In this document: positions 49,001 to 60,072 of the stretch, piece after piece | Position numbering within the stretch: the first letter of the stretch is position 1 | Layout of the letters: the number at the start of each line of letters is the position of its first letter | From: Calycina herbarum | Lineage: Eukaryota > Ascomycota > Leotiomycetes > Helotiales > Pezizellaceae | Reading direction: 5' to 3' | DNA length: 64,000 nucleotides | Assembly (NCBI GenBank): GCA_001414485.1 | Contig: LLEY01000008.1 | Location: 1-64,000 of the forward strand | The notes under the pieces: generated by a model | Told to the model about the DNA's origin: nothing | Seen by the model: the letters and a program-made list of their open reading frames with translations, nothing else | Database searches by the model: none | Program-made: the position numbers and the translations under genes

Positions 49001-51241
49001 AAGGCTTGCAGACATCCACAGATACAGATGCCAAGCAGGGTATTTGCATAGCACTTCGAGAACTTATTTCTTCAGCATCTCCCGACGCACTGGAAGATCA
49101 CGAGAAGACTCTTATTTCCGTTGTCCGAATTGCTCTCATTGATTCTGATGAGGATGTCCGCGAAGCAGCAGCAGAGGCCTTCGATTCCCTGCAACATATT
49201 CTGGGCAAGAGAGCTGTAGACCAAGTTTTACCATATCTCTTAAACCTTCTTCGGACAGAGGATGAAGCTGACAATGCCCTATCCGCACTGTTGACTTTGC
49301 TCACTGAGACCACAAGATCGAACATCATCCTTCCAAACCTCATCCCCACCCTGACCGCTTCTCCGATGTCTGCTTTCAACGCTAAAGCACTTGCGTCTCT
49401 TTCCACCGTTGCAGGGTCATCAATCACCCGAAGACTACCCAACATTCTCAACTCTCTTATGGACAACATCATCGCTTGCAAAGATGAAGAGTTGCTTGTA
49501 GATCTCAATGCATCATTTGACACTGTTGTGCTCTCTATTGATGAATTTGATGGATTGAACACTGCAATGAACGTTCTTCTTACGCTTGTCAAACACGAAG
49601 ATCACCGAAGACGAGCTGTAACCGATTACCATCTTGCAAAATTCTTCGCCGCAGCATCAGTTGACTACTCCCGTTACAATCAAGAGATCATTAGAGCTCT
49701 TCTGATGTCATTCGATGACCGAGACTCTGAAGTGGTTAAGGCTGCCTGGACTGCCTTGACAGAGTTTACCAAACATTTGAAAAAGGAGGAGATGGAATCC
49801 CTTGTATACTCAACACGCCAAACATTGCAGCATGTCGGTGTTGCGGGTGCAAACTTGCCGGGTTTTGGACTTCCCAAAGGAATCAATGCTATTTTGCCAA
49901 TATTCTTGCAAGGTTTGATGAATGGTACTGCAGAACAACGAACACAAGCTGCCCTTGCCATATCCGATGTTGTTGATAGGACAAGTGGAGACTCTCTCAA
50001 GCCATTTGTTACTCAAATCACTGGTCCCCTTATTCGAGTCGTCTCTGAAAGATCGGTGGAAGTCAAGGCTGCTATTTTGTTGACTTTGAACAACTTGCTT
50101 GAGAAGATTCCAACACTCTTGAAGCCCTTCCTTCCTCAACTTCAACGAACATTTGCCAAATCTCTTGCTGATACTTCGAGCGAGGTTCTGAGAAGTAGAG
50201 CAGCGAAGGCCTTGGGCACGTTGATCACTTTGACACCGCGTATCGATCCTCTTATTGCGGAGCTTGTCACAGGTTCAAGAACATCGGATTCTGGTGTTCG
50301 TACCGCCATGCTGAAGGCACTTTACGAAGTCATCAGTAAGGCAGGTGCTAATATGGGAGAGGCATCAAGAAATGCTGTCCTTGCATTGATTGATACCGAT
50401 TTAGAAGATAGTGATGTTTCTATGGCCATCACAAACGCTAAGTTGTTGGGTGCCTTGATCAAGAATGTGCCGTCGGAGAATGCTGCTGGGTTGATCAAGA
50501 ACAGAGTTATGACAACACACTTCACTCAAGCATCTGTGTTGGCATTGAATGCCGTCCTTTATGAATCAGCTTCATCGCTGACCGAAAGTGCCTTTGCTGA
50601 AGACTTACCAAGAGTCATCTGCCAAGGCATATTGAGCAAAAATGTAAGTTTGTTGCCTATGTATACTGAGCCATGCTAATGCTGAATTCCAGAACTTCAT
50701 ATCCGACAATTGCGTTTTGGCGGCTGGTAAATACTTGCTCTCTGAGAGTCGAAGCAGCGAATTCGAGACACTAAAGCCCATCTTCGAAGCCCTAGCTGGT
50801 CTCATCCAACCTGGTAATTCAGTCGATACACGTAGACTTGCTCTCGTTGTTGTTCGTACTACTTGTCGCCATCACATGGAGCTCGTTCGACCACATCTTC
50901 CGTTATTGGCACTGCCTATCTTTGCCAGCGTCAGAGACCCTATCATTCCAATCAAGCTAGCCGCCGAGGCAGCATTCATGGCTCTATTCAATGTCGTGGA
51001 CGAAGAAAGCAAGGTCTTCGACAAGTACATCTCAACCCAGAACCTACCAGCAAACCAAAAGAGGAGCATGCAAGATTACTTCAAGCGAGTTGCACTGAGA
51101 CTCGGTAATACTGCACGAGAGAGAAGAGAAGCAGAGGGTGGACAAGGTGGCTTGGGACTTTCTAATGACGAGGTCGATGATGAACGGGAGATTCAGAGTA
51201 TTGGGAAGGTGGACCTTGGGGAGGGGGCTTTTGATGAGTAA
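43025..51241 (+). CDS. GCN1: Gcn1, ribosome-associated activator of the Gcn2 kinase
   Basis: Four exons, 43025-43160, 43237-45326, 45376-50643 and 50693-51241, code 2680 aa, close to the yeast protein (2672). The whole chain is HEAT repeats. The best-conserved block, from about residue 1400 to 1700, resembles the N-terminal HEAT region of elongation factor 3, with family patterns such as YAARRGAAYGLAGLV, HREGALLAYELLS and KKGACDLLGAMA. The later region (~1850-2450) corresponds to the part that in yeast binds the RWD domain of Gcn2. By family knowledge, Gcn1 on stalled or collided ribosomes passes the uncharged-tRNA signal to Gcn2, leading to eIF2-alpha phosphorylation and general amino-acid control. 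All splice phases agree and there are no stops. The start MTEVEVNG is the only ATG upstream in frame after the helicase promoter. Confidence 0.96.
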
Positions 51242-52101
51242 ATGATAGCATGAGTATATGTATCGCGAGTGTGTTGAGAAGCATGGGAGGGAGTTGCCAC
51301 TTGCATTTTCGAATCTCAGGGTTTTTTTCTTGAGACAAAAGTACCAGTAGTTAGAGCAATGAATATTTCAATGCACTCTTTTGAATGTTGGCATTTTTAA
51401 TAAGTTTATTTATTACCTGATGAGTTTCCGAGGACCTTGGAAGGATGGAAAAAGCACTGCGATCTAATTCTAAAGCATATGAGTTCTAAATGGCAGCCAA
51501 GGTCGACAGGGTTTTCCAAGTAGATCTGAGTAGAATTGGGACCAAGAGTCCTCGTGCAGAATACTTCGCTTATGTCGATCACGACCTTCCATTCTCTTCG
51601 CTCGTTTTGTTGATCTTCTTCTTTTTACTTAGATAGTTTGAATAACAGAAGAATAAGTAGTCTTTCCTAGGTAATTTCGGCGTCTGTATTCAGTTTTTCT
51701 AGAATATGGGAATGATAGTTGGTTTGTTGGGGGGCACCTATCAAGGCCAAGATTTCTTCACAAAAATCGAAGAAGATAATTCACTAATTAGTGACATCGC
51801 ATTTCTCGATAGAAAAGGCGGTAGTAAGTAGCTCTACAACTAAATCTAAATTTCTAAACTGTTCCAAGTATTTGGGGTTACTTTTGAATACTCTTGGACA
51901 AGTAGGAAGTACGAACCCGGGTGCCGCTTTTATATGAGGGCAAGCAAGCCCTGCCCCCACGATGGTCAAATTTTCAAAGTTGAGTCCTCAGGCACCCAAG
52001 ACGCTAAGAAGCGACGGATGTAATCGATACACTGTCCGTAGAAAATATATCAAACGACAACCAACGACAACCCATCAACGACGACCCCGGAAACCGTCAA
52101 G
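51242..52101. other. GCN1-RPL19 intergenic region with a MITE-like copy
   Basis: It holds the 3' flank of GCN1, the MITE-like copy at 51813-51931 and the RPL19 promoter/leader. A frame starting at 51962 runs past the RPL19 start in another frame and has no recognisable content. Confidence 0.5.
51813..51931. mobile_element. Short MITE-like copy upstream of RPL19
   Basis: It begins AAAAGGCGGTAGTAA and ends GTGCCGCTTTT, an imperfect inverted repeat matching the ends of the 57083-57294 element. Internally it shares the words CTAAATTTCTAAA and TCCAAGTATTTGGG with that copy. At 119 bp it looks like an internally shortened member. It ends about 170 bp before the RPL19 start codon. Confidence 0.5.
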
Positions 52102-52947
52102 ATGTAAGAGATACACCCTCCCGAGATACCCCTTTCGATGCCGCATATTTCACGACGCTCGATTCGATTCAGGACGCATTGGCAGACGGGTCATCGAGGT
52201 TTTTAGTGGACCAGCAGCTAACATTTCGAATTCTTCAGGGTCAATCTCACTACACAAAAGCGCCTCGCGGCATCCGTTGTAGGATGTGGAAAGCGCAAGA
52301 TTTGGCTCGATCCTAATGAGACCAGCGAGATCTCCAATGCCAACTCCCGCCAAACCATCCGAAAGCTCGTAGCTGATGGACTCATCATCCGCAAGCCAGT
52401 CACCATGCACTCCCGATCCCGAGCCCGCGATCTCACAGCCGCACGAAGAATTGGTAGACACCGTGGTTTCGGTAAGAGAAAGGGTACAGCTGATGCTCGT
52501 ATGCCAAGGTACGCACATATGGAGAGGGGGAGGATGAGGGGTGGCGAATATTTGAGGGGCAAAGTCTGATATCTTCTATAGCCAGGTCGTCTGGATGCGA
52601 CGTCTTCGTGTTCTCCGTCGTCTCTTAGCCAAGTACCGTGCCAGCGGCAAGATCGATAAACACCTGTACCACGAACTATACCACCTTAGCAAGGGTAACA
52701 CCTTCAAGCACAAGAGAGCTTTGGTCGAGCACGTATGTTGCTACATATCCTGGGTCCAACGGTGGAATGCTAACAATCGGAATAGATTCACAAGGCCAAG
52801 GCTGAGGCTGCCCGTGACCGAACTGAGAGACAACAAATGGACGACAAGCGTGCAAAGGTCAAGGCTGCCCGTGAGCGAAAGTTGGAGAGAGCAGCAACCA
52901 AGCACAAGGAGCAGTTCGGTGAGGAGGAAGAGGCTGAGACAAAGTAA
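52102..52947 (+). CDS. RPL19: 60S ribosomal protein eL19
   Basis: Four coding exons, 52102-52103, 52239-52508, 52582-52732 and 52786-52947, code 194 aa. The first coding exon holds only the A and T of the start codon; the intron (GTAAGA donor, TTCAG acceptor) separates them from the G. The protein starts [20 protein letters not shown], followed by [39 protein letters not shown] and [12 protein letters not shown], all hallmarks of eL19. The C-terminus is a long basic then acidic helix ([15 protein letters not shown]). eL19 lies on the 60S surface near the exit tunnel and bridges to 40S. Length and motifs are normal, and the split start codon mirrors yeast RPL19 genes. Confidence 0.95.
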
Positions 52948-54938
52948 AGAAAATACGCTTTTTATGTTGGTAGCATTTGGAGTGTTTGGCAAGGTCTTAA
53001 ATACAGGCCGGTTGCTTTTACTGGTCGTTTCTTGCATTATTGCACGGTCAATGGTATCATGATCCCTCTTCAAAAAACGATGTGTACAGAAATGGTGATA
53101 CGATTTTTTTTCAAGGGTTCTTACATGGAGTGTACAATTTTCCCATTGATCGAATCCCAGACACCATTTTCTTTTCTATATCGAATTGCTGAACAAAATT
53201 CCAGATGGCAGGATTGCTGTACAGATGGAGGCAGGCAATTAGTAGGGACCGAGTCAATGTGCTAGTTCCGATCAACGATACATCAATTGAAACCCAATCA
53301 CCATGCAAGAATCAAAGATGATATACTCTCTTGAAACCAAACTTCTCTCATTCCCCAGAGCCAGGCACGAGCCCAGACAACTAGATACATCATGCAGAAA
53401 ATCGTGTCAAGCCAAAGAACAATACCGGGCCCAAATACCCAGTCTCGGCGATCCAGCCTTCGGTAGAGGTCGCTCCTTCCTACTATCTCGACCTGTGGAA
53501 TCACCCATGACGAGAGGGAAGGCACGACTCCCCAACTTACTTACTACCCTGGTTTCCGATCAGCTTCGACCATCGAGTTCATTGAGGTCGTTCCTTCCCT
53601 TGACCCAATGCCCTCGGGAGTCGAGGTGCAAGTGCAGATGGTATAGCAAATCGACGACCCTCACTCGAAATACAAACTCTCCGACAAAAATGAACCAACA
53701 AAACAACCACCGAAATAGTTAAGCAGTACCTCCCTTCTAATGAATACCCCCAATTCTCTCCCTCCATTTACGTTTTCACAAACCACCCAATTGAGTATCT
53801 AGCTAATCTCACCTCAACCCCAAACCCCCGCAACAAAAAACCCGACCGCAAGAACAAACAAAATGTATGGAGAAGATGAAGAACAACACAAGACGGATCA
53901 GATTGTATTCACATTGTCCCCTTCGTATGGTGGTGATTGTGAGCCCGAGACATGTCAACATCGCCCGCTTTCGCGAGTGCTGTTGCTGTTTTGCTTCGTT
54001 GTTGGCTAATTCGTCATTTCCGTTGTAGTTGTTGCGGAGGGAAGAGGGGGCGGGGAGGATGGGGCTTTATATAGTGAGACCTGGCGGGGATTTGGGGTGG
54101 TACAGGCACGTGAGGGGGTACTTTAGTACTTAGATAGAGGAGGGGGAAAGCACGAACGAGGGTTGGAGTGGGGTTGTTTGGGAATTGGGTATTGGAATTG
54201 TTAAGAAAAACAATATCCCCGTTGTCAAAACGAGTCAAACGTAGGGACAAATCCCATGTTAGGTAAGTTCTTGTGCTGGTCCGCGGCCATGTCTGGCCTT
54301 CGTGCTTCGTGCCCTTTTAGAAAATGCCTCAAATGACACAGAGGAATTGTAAGTCATGCCTTCCCTTAGCCCCTCGTTCCTTCCCTCTGATGTGAAGTAA
54401 GAACACTCGAGATTGGGTCAAAAGCTCAACTATCTCCCTACCCTGTCCGAGACTTCTAGAATTTCCCACCTACACCTGGCCTACCCAGTTTCCCCACCCC
54501 CTCGGGAGACGACTTGGTCAAATTATAAAATCTCTCGTCTCAGACCCTAGGAGGGAAAAGAAAAAATAACTTTCGAATCTTCAGGACCAAATCATAGCAA
54601 TAAATGTAAACTGTTCATCAATTATTGGTTATTTCTTGGGATTTGAAGTTTTCCAGAAAGTTCTGTCTTCTAATGTAATCCCCCCTCTTTTTCAACCTGG
54701 AAGAAGAGTTGAGGTGGATGCTTCTGTGAGTGAGTGAGTGAGTCTATTCAGAGGGGCCGGCTTCGGCACGGAAGAGATACCGGCACCGGCTGCGCTAGTT
54801 CGTATGCCGAAGACTAGCGTACTTTTGGGCTGCGGGGAGTTGTTAGTGCATTTGAGTTGCAACAATCCCATCCTTGGAATTCGCCGTCCCATTGACCAAA
54901 AAAATCACAATCACGGTTGACTGGATAATTACACTGCG
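52948..54938. other. RPL19-SHMT interval, no gene seen
   Basis: It holds the RPL19 3' flank, then pyrimidine-rich plus-strand DNA (53300-53830) without a convincing frame, then the SHMT upstream region. A GAGT tandem (GTGAGTGAGTGAGTGAGT) lies at about 54726-54743. No RNA gene was recognised. Confidence 0.45.
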
Positions 54939-56704
54939 ATGTCTCTCTTCAAGGGAGCTTCGAGGTTTGCTCTTGGAGCTACACGATCCAGGGTGGCGCC
55001 ATTATGCTGCTCGAGACGGAGCGTGTCTTCCATGACGGCAGAGTCACAACAGAAAGTATGAATTCTCTATTTTTCCCTGTTATTCGCCTTTCTAATGGTC
55101 AATTGAAGCTTCTATCGTCGAATCTCGAAACTGCCGACCCTGCCATATACAACATCCTTCAAAATGTATGTCTCCCCATACCCCGCCATTGGATGTGGAC
55201 TGATAAGCTATCCAGGAAAAACGAAGACAGAAACACTTCATTAACCTAATTCCTTCCGAAAACTTCACATCCCAGGCCGTCCTCGATGCCCTCGGAAGTG
55301 TTATGCAAAGTAGGAATCTCGAACAACACCACAAGTGGCGAAACTGACCGCTCATTAGACAAATACTCGGAGGGATACCCAGGAGCAAGATATTATGGCG
55401 GAAATGAATTTATCGATGAAGCTGAAAGATTATGTCAATCGAGAGCTCTACAAACCTTTGGATTGAAGGAATCAGAATGGGGTGTCAATGTTCAACGTAT
55501 GTTTCTTGTCTTGTTCAATCCCACTGTTGTTGCGACTTTCACTGACCGCTACATAGCTTTGTCTGGATCGCCTGCGAACCTCATGGCATACTCGGCCCTC
55601 CTTAATACACACGATCGAATTATGGGTTTGGATTTGCCCCACGGTGGACATCTCTCACATGGGTATCAAACACCAACAAAGAAGATTTCGGCCATTTCGA
55701 AATATTTCGAGACCTTTCCATATCGTCTAGATGAGTCGACAGGGTTGATTGATTATGTCAAGTTGGAGGAAAATGCAATGCTATATAGACCGAAGTTAAT
55801 TGTTGCTGGTACATCTGCATATAGCAGGTTACTGGATTACAAGAAATTTCGTGATATTTCCGACAAGGTTGGAGCGTATTTACTTGCTGATATGGCACAT
55901 ATTTCGGGATTGGTTGCTGCCAAGGTTATTCCTTCGCCATTCGAATATGCAGATGTTGTTACTACAACTACACACAAAAGTTTACGGGGTCCTAGGGGTG
56001 CTATGATTTTCTTCAGAAAGGGAGTGCGACGAGAGAACCCAAAGACAGGGGAGAAAGAGATGTGGGATCTTGAGAATCCAATTAATGCCTCTGTCTTCCC
56101 AGGACATCAAGGCGGACCACATAATCATACCATTACTGCTCTGGCAGTCGCTTTGAAACAGGCGCAAAGTACAGAATTCGGTGCATATCAAGCATCGGTT
56201 CTTGCAAATGCCAAAGCTTTCGCAAAACGCTTGGGTGAGCCTAAAGGCGCTGGTGGACTTGGATATACGATAGTATCTGGCGGAACCGATAACCATCTCG
56301 TCCTGGTTGATCTCAAGCCACAAGGTGTCGATGGAGCTAGAGTCGAACGAGTCCTAGAATTAGTAGGTGTGGCAAGTAACAAGAACACCGTGCCTGGAGA
56401 CAAGTCCGCCTTGAAGCCCGGTGGATTGAGAATGGGTACCCCAGCCATGACCACAAGAGGTTTCCAGCCCGATGATTTCGTCAGAGTCGCGGATGTGGTC
56501 AACAGAGCGGTCACCATTACCCAACGGCTATCGAAGACTGCGAAGGAGGCAGCTGAGTCGAAGGGAAGAAAGAACCCCGGAAGTGTGAAGGCTTTCTTGG
56601 AGTATCTTGGTGACGGTCAGAATGAGCGTGAGATTGTCCAGTTGAGGAGTGAGGTTGAGGAGTGGGTTGGGACTTTCTCTTTGCCTTGGGATTCTAGTGC
56701 ATAA
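54939..56704 (+). CDS. Serine hydroxymethyltransferase, mitochondrial
   Basis: Five exons, 54939-55055, 55109-55165, 55216-55309, 55359-55496 and 55557-56704, code 517 aa. The first ~33 residues ([20 protein letters not shown]...) are basic, Ser/Ala-rich and lack acids, as expected of a mitochondrial presequence. Signatures include [50 protein letters not shown], the PLP lysine (~276) in [13 protein letters not shown], and FPGHQGGPH. The enzyme converts serine and tetrahydrofolate to glycine and 5,10-methylene-THF, feeding one-carbon metabolism. The splice phases restore each signature exactly, which supports the short exons 2 and 3. It is intact and of family length. A cytosolic paralogue is expected elsewhere in the genome. 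Confidence 0.95.
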
Positions 56705-58008
56705 AGTTAGTAGGTCTTTTTTGATGGTAATGGCATAATTTGGAGTTGTTTTTGCTTCGTTGCGTTTTTGTCTAGTCTCTGGTTTTGGGATATTTTATCT
56801 CGCGTGTATAACATGGATCTCTCACACACTTCTTTTTGGAGGCTTCCGGACTTATGTGTGTTTTCATTAGGTCACCTTCGTGACTTGGAACTCGGGTTCG
56901 TGTCGTGGTAAACGTCCACCTTTCCCATCTACAATTGTACCAATGATTGTGGGGAAATGAAGCGAGTAAACTGATTATTAAGTCATACTTAGAAAAATTG
57001 ACTGTCAAGTGGCTTCATCTTTATCTTTTCCCTTCTACTTCCAATCTCCCGATTCTTGCTAGTTTGCCTCCTACTGGACAATAAAAGCGGCAGTAAATTG
57101 TTCCAACCTTCTAGAGCTATTTGCGGTAATTAACCCACAGGGTGGGAATAATGGACCTTTATTGTTCTAAACCATCTGGGCTAATATTATAAATTGTCCC
57201 AAGTATTTGGGTCAATCACCTTGAATTACCCTAGAGAAATGGAACAATGAGAGAGGTAGGCAGGTACGGCCTGGAAGTATTTACTGCCGCTTTTTCTGTT
57301 CATCGCGAGTTTGCGTTCACAGTGATATAGGATGAGGTTTAATCCAAATGCAAACTGTTTTTCCAATCACGTTGGAGTAGATGCAGCTTGTGGATTGCCT
57401 CGTGCTTTTGCTTGGTAGAGGGGCACGTTGAGATGCATTTTCGTTCATATATCTGAATGCTGGTTTTGTGGGTTGGATTCTTCCTGAGGTAGCCAATGGG
57501 TTTCGATTCTTTTGACAAAGTAATCCTAGGTTTTGTGTTACGTTACTTGAGATGGCATTTCACAGTTAGCTGCAGAGTCTAGTGCTATATTGGCCAGAAC
57601 TTGGATTCGAACTAAGGACTTTGTAGCTAGTGATGGGCGCCGTTGGAAGCTAAGCCGCACTACTGGGTATTCTAGCATCATTAGAACCCATTTTGACCTC
57701 ACAAATGAACGTTAGATATTAGTATGATTGCTAGAATCTTTGTGTTGAATCGTTCTCATGGATGATAAAAGGGAACCCTTTTCCACATTCCCGGGTTTCT
57801 CTTTCCTCCTTAGAATAACATCTATCGATCGCTTACACAATCACTTCAAATAAACATTCATCCTTCGGGTATTCTTTTCTCAACATACTGTACCAGTCAA
57901 AACTCTACAGACTCGCATTATCAAATCGAATCATCTACTATCAGATAATCACACTCGCTACCAAAGCCAACTACTTTCAACTTCCGATTACACTTTCGAC
58001 CTGTAAAC
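56705..58008. other. Intergenic with a MITE-like element and tRNA-like relic
   Basis: It contains the element at 57083-57294, a tRNA-like sequence near 57591-57660 on the minus strand, and the pyrimidine-rich leader/promoter of the gene at 58009 (57780-58008). No other gene was seen. Confidence 0.5.
57083..57294. mobile_element. MITE-like element with 15-bp perfect inverted ends
   Basis: AAAAGCGGCAGTAAA at 57083-57097 is the exact reverse complement of 57280-57294. The 212-bp element is non-coding and contains internal words (CCAAGTATTTGGGTCAA, TTATTGTTCTAAA) found again near 51850, 59660 and 62260. No clear target duplication is visible. Size, ends and dispersal suggest a non-autonomous DNA transposon family. 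Confidence 0.6.
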
Positions 58009-59025
58009 ATGACAGCTTTCCCGCTTTCCAACTCGGGAGCTACCTCGCCTAGCGTTTCAAACACAGAAACGGCTCCGGACCAAGGTTCCCTCAACAATCT
58101 CATTATAAAGCTTCGTTCTTCCCAAGCAGCCCAAGAGCAAGTCGAAGTCCAAGAACGCATCCAAGAGGAAGAAGAAGAAAAAAAGAAACAAGAAACAAAC
58201 AGCAAAAACAAACTTACAACAGAAGAAACCAATCATGTCCCAAACGCCCCACCCGACTCACCTGGCTCAACCCCCTCGATATCCTTAACCGAAGACCAAA
58301 ACCAAGTCCCAGTCAGACGGAATACAATCCAATTCATCGGTAGCCCCCTGGCCAGTACTCACGCTGCTGCGAAGGCATGGAAGGAAGACCGCTATCACCC
58401 ATATAATACCGCACGTTTCCAAGACTTCAGAAACACAGCACCGGTAGTAGAAAACGTAGCCCCCCTCGCCAACTATGAAGCTTTCGTCAACGAAGAAGCT
58501 CTCGTCGATAATGAACTCGCCAACCATGGAGTCGCCAATGATAAGCCCCTCGCCTCGTGGGACGAATGTGCACACTCCGACTCCCCCACCGAACAAACCC
58601 TCCTCCCACCCCTAGGCCAACGCGCCCCCTCTCTAAAAACAGTCACCAACGACAACCCTCTCGCCAACGAAGTCGTCGCATCATGGGACCCCTGCTCCCA
58701 CCCCTTCAATCCCAGAAATCCTGATATGATCCCCGAACTTGATCGTCCTATTTGGACACTCGCCGATGAGGAAAGAACCATTGCAAGAGTTGTTGAATGG
58801 AGGGAGGGTGTTAAGGCAGCTGAGGGGAGGGAGATGGAGAAGGAGAATATGATGTGTAGAGGTGTTTGGGTTAGGCTTGATGAGGAGGAGGACATCGAGG
58901 AGGACAAGTGGGCTGAGATTGCCCAGAAGAAGAGGAGGGAGGTTAGATATCCTAAAGGAGAAGAGGGGGGATGGGATCGGACGGCTGAGATTTTTGGGAG
59001 GATGGGGTTGGGGAATGTTGAATAG
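58009..59025 (+). CDS. Hypothetical protein with paired ASWDxCxH motif
   Basis: A single exon codes 338 aa; I do not recognise the family. Residues 1-~95 are Ser/Thr/Gln/Glu-rich, with a charged probable coiled coil (QEQVEVQERIQEEEEEKKK). The middle contains AAAKAWKEDRYHPYNTARF, then two related blocks: NDKPLASWDECAHSDSP near residue 182, and NDNPLA followed by ASWDPCSHPFNP near 224. The C-terminal ~85 residues are charged, with tryptophans (PIWTLADEE, VVEWREGVK, DKWAEIAQKKR), and could form helices. There is no signal peptide or membrane segment. The pyrimidine-rich leader just upstream and consistent codon use support a real gene. The repeated Cys/His pair could bind metal, which is only a guess. 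Confidence 0.75.
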   Translation: MTAFPLSNSGATSPSVSNTETAPDQGSLNNLIIKLRSSQAAQEQVEVQERIQEEEEEKKKQETNSKNKLTTEETNHVPNAPPDSPGSTPSISLTEDQNQVPVRRNTIQFIGSPLASTHAAAKAWKEDRYHPYNTARFQDFRNTAPVVENVAPLANYEAFVNEEALVDNELANHGVANDKPLASWDECAHSDSPTEQTLLPPLGQRAPSLKTVTNDNPLANEVVASWDPCSHPFNPRNPDMIPELDRPIWTLADEERTIARVVEWREGVKAAEGREMEKENMMCRGVWVRLDEEEDIEEDKWAEIAQKKRREVRYPKGEEGGWDRTAEIFGRMGLGNVE

Positions 59026-60072
59026 GGGGGATTTAGGGGAGGGGGTTAAGCGAAAGAGAGACAGGAAAACACCAAATCGCGACGACGACTTTAGCCGCAT
59101 ACCATCGTCACCTCATCCTAACGCAATCTCCGATTTTTCGCGCTTCGACAATCAATCGACCTTGTTCAAATGATACCCCCTTTCCTTTTGGCATTTTGAA
59201 GTTAGGAGTTAGGAGTTGGCAAATTGTTCTTGGAATACAACATAGACTAGACTTGCATGGCAGACTGCAAGGGCAATCTAGAATGAGGTGTTGGATAGAA
59301 AGACTGTTTGGGAGAGAATGTACTTCATAGAGTTCAAACCAGACCAATAAATGAATGAAAAATGCATTAAAACAAATTGTAGAGAGAGAAGTTTTAAGCA
59401 TATGAATATGTTTAGAATATACAGGTTTCGTTCCACTCCAAAATCTCACATTTATGTTTTATGCCAATTCAGTATTATACCGTAAAGTCGAGTGGTTTGT
59501 ATTTTCAGGGTTCTTATTACCAGATTTTCTATTAACTGGATGTAATCAAACACCCGTCCTTGATCAAAGTGGCCGAGGGGAGTTGCAGTAAAGAACTTTC
59601 GTTGTTCCATCTTTGTGAAACAATTTATGAATACTCTAGATATCTGGAACAATTAACCTCTATTGTTTTAAATATCTAGGTCAATGCTTTGAATTGTGCT
59701 ACAGATTTAGATCAACGGATGTTATTAACCGCCCTTATTGCACTTATCAGTAGCTAGGAGGAAGATCGGAAAACAGATCTAGAGCTCATGTCCCTTCCAA
59801 ATTTGAATAGAAAGGTGCACTCAAAAGTGAGTAAAAAGAAGTACCGCCGTTAAGCTGAATTGGTCAAGCTTGGTGAAGTGATGGCCAAGAGTAACCCAAA
59901 GCTGTCTCAATAGCAGAGTGTACTGCGCTTGGCTGGGATAGAGGAAACACACTATTGGTTTCTCGACTGATGCTAGCGAAGCTAGCTACTCATATATCGC
60001 ACACAAAATAGTAACCAAAATATATCCCAGAATCTATAACTACAAATTTTTACACACCACATCCAACCATAT
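59026..60072. other. Intergenic with a partial MITE-like fragment
   Basis: 3' flanks of the convergent genes on both sides. Bases ~59640-59735 resemble the internal part of the 57083-57294 element (TCTATTGTTTTAAA, GGTCAATGCTTTGAATT) without clear ends. No gene seen. Confidence 0.45.

Noticed and set aside
48239..49051. 270-codon plus-strand frame inside GCN1
   Set aside because: It is an out-of-frame shadow of the large GCN1 exon. The GCN1 frame carries the HEAT repeats.
51962..52282. Frame starting MVKFSKLSPQ ahead of and overlapping RPL19
   Set aside because: It overlaps the RPL19 start in another frame and begins in probable promoter DNA. The amino acid content is random and basic.
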